This document shows, one piece after another, positions 5,195 to 5,431 of a stretch of DNA of 5,431 nucleotides. The number at the start of each line of letters is the position of its first letter. The first letter of the stretch is position 1. The translations under genes were made by a program, and so were the position numbers. The stretch is from contig UREO01000211.1 in assembly GCA_900546895.1 (NCBI GenBank), positions 1 through 5,431 on the forward strand, in the 5' to 3' direction. The DNA is from an uncultured Oscillospiraceae bacterium. GTDB taxonomy: Bacteria; Bacillota; Clostridia; Oscillospirales; Acutalibacteraceae. The notes beneath the pieces are model-generated. The model was not told the DNA's origin. It saw only the letters and a program-made list of their open reading frames with translations, and made no database searches.

Positions 5195-5431
5195 ATGGCG
5201 AATCAATCCGGACGGACTGATGAAGATATTATTCATTTTCTGGTTTGTGTCCACAGTGCGCTGACAAAGCCGTTTGAAGATCATTTCAGGGGGAAATTCA
5301 CAAGCTTGCAGCTGAACGCACTGTGCGTTCTGTGCGCAAACGGGCCGATGACGATGAGCGAGCTGGCCGCCAGCCTGCATACACCGCGCCAGCAGATGAG
5401 CCGCATGATTGAAAAGCTGTATGAGGAAGGT
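5195..5431 (+). CDS. MarR-family transcriptional regulator, N-terminal part (3'-truncated)
   Basis: An open frame of 79 codons runs off the window end. Its protein begins MANQSGRTDEDIIHFLV. The first dimerisation helix (about 9-34) leads into a MarR winged helix: FTSLQLNALCVLCANGPMTMSELAASL (35-61), then a recognition helix HTPRQQMSRMIEKLYEEG (62-79). The wing and the C-terminal dimerisation helices are missing. The ATG at 5195 is chosen because AAGGGTG (5182-5188) precedes it. An in-frame ATG at 5168 would add nine residues but has no ribosome site. MarR proteins usually repress their own gene and a neighbouring transporter or stress gene, which would lie to the right of the window. The ligand cannot be guessed. 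Cysteines at 18, 44 and 47 do not line up with the sensing cysteine of OhrR. Confidence 0.88.
   Translation, partial: MANQSGRTDEDIIHFLVCVHSALTKPFEDHFRGKFTSLQLNALCVLCANGPMTMSELAASLHTPRQQMSRMIEKLYEEG

Noticed and set aside
5195..5431. OhrR-type redox sensor, because of cysteines in the MarR fragment
   Set aside because: By alignment from the winged-helix start, Cys18 is about six residues away from the reactive Cys of OhrR, so no redox claim is supported.

Overview
The window reads as one contig end from a Firmicute, most likely a Clostridia member of the Oscillospiraceae/Ruminococcaceae type. The reasons are the strong AGGAGG-type ribosome sites, sigma-A-like promoters with 17-base spacers, U-tract terminators, a two-domain clostridial-style DtxR regulator, a YkpA/YbiT-type ABC-F protein, a CFI-box protein and a balanced base composition. 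The family-level placement is an inference. The first 46 bases are not genomic: they are Illumina Nextera library sequence (P5 tail, i5 index, Tn5 mosaic end) left on the contig edge.

Layout. (1) 47-898, + strand: the cytoplasmic signalling part of a chemoreceptor, cut at its 5' end by the contig edge. (2) 914-972: a hairpin with A and T tracts that can end transcription from both sides, where the chemoreceptor converges on a minus-strand operon. (3) 2301 down to 1010, minus strand: a DtxR/MntR-family metal-dependent repressor (GTG start) and a zinc-ribbon plus CFI-box protein of unknown function, overlapping by ATGA and so translationally coupled, behind a clear promoter. (4) 2302-2477: divergent intergenic region with two back-to-back promoters and small repeats. 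(5) 2478-4076, + strand: an ABC-F ATPase of the YbiT/YkpA type, followed after 74 bases by an RpiR-family sugar-phosphate-sensing regulator (4151-5017) and an intrinsic terminator (5037-5069). (6) 5111-5431: a promoter with repeated GTTTACTA elements and the first 79 codons of a MarR-family regulator cut by the window end.

Three of the six genes are transcription regulators of different families (DtxR, RpiR, MarR), none next to an obvious target pathway. The most notable observations are the ABC-F protein, in which all the catalytic elements of one composite ATP site (Walker A2, Walker B2, signature 1) are altered while the other site is intact, and the tight coupling of a metal-responsive repressor with a zinc-ribbon/CFI-box protein. 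No CRISPR array, tRNA, rRNA, insertion sequence or phage gene is visible.
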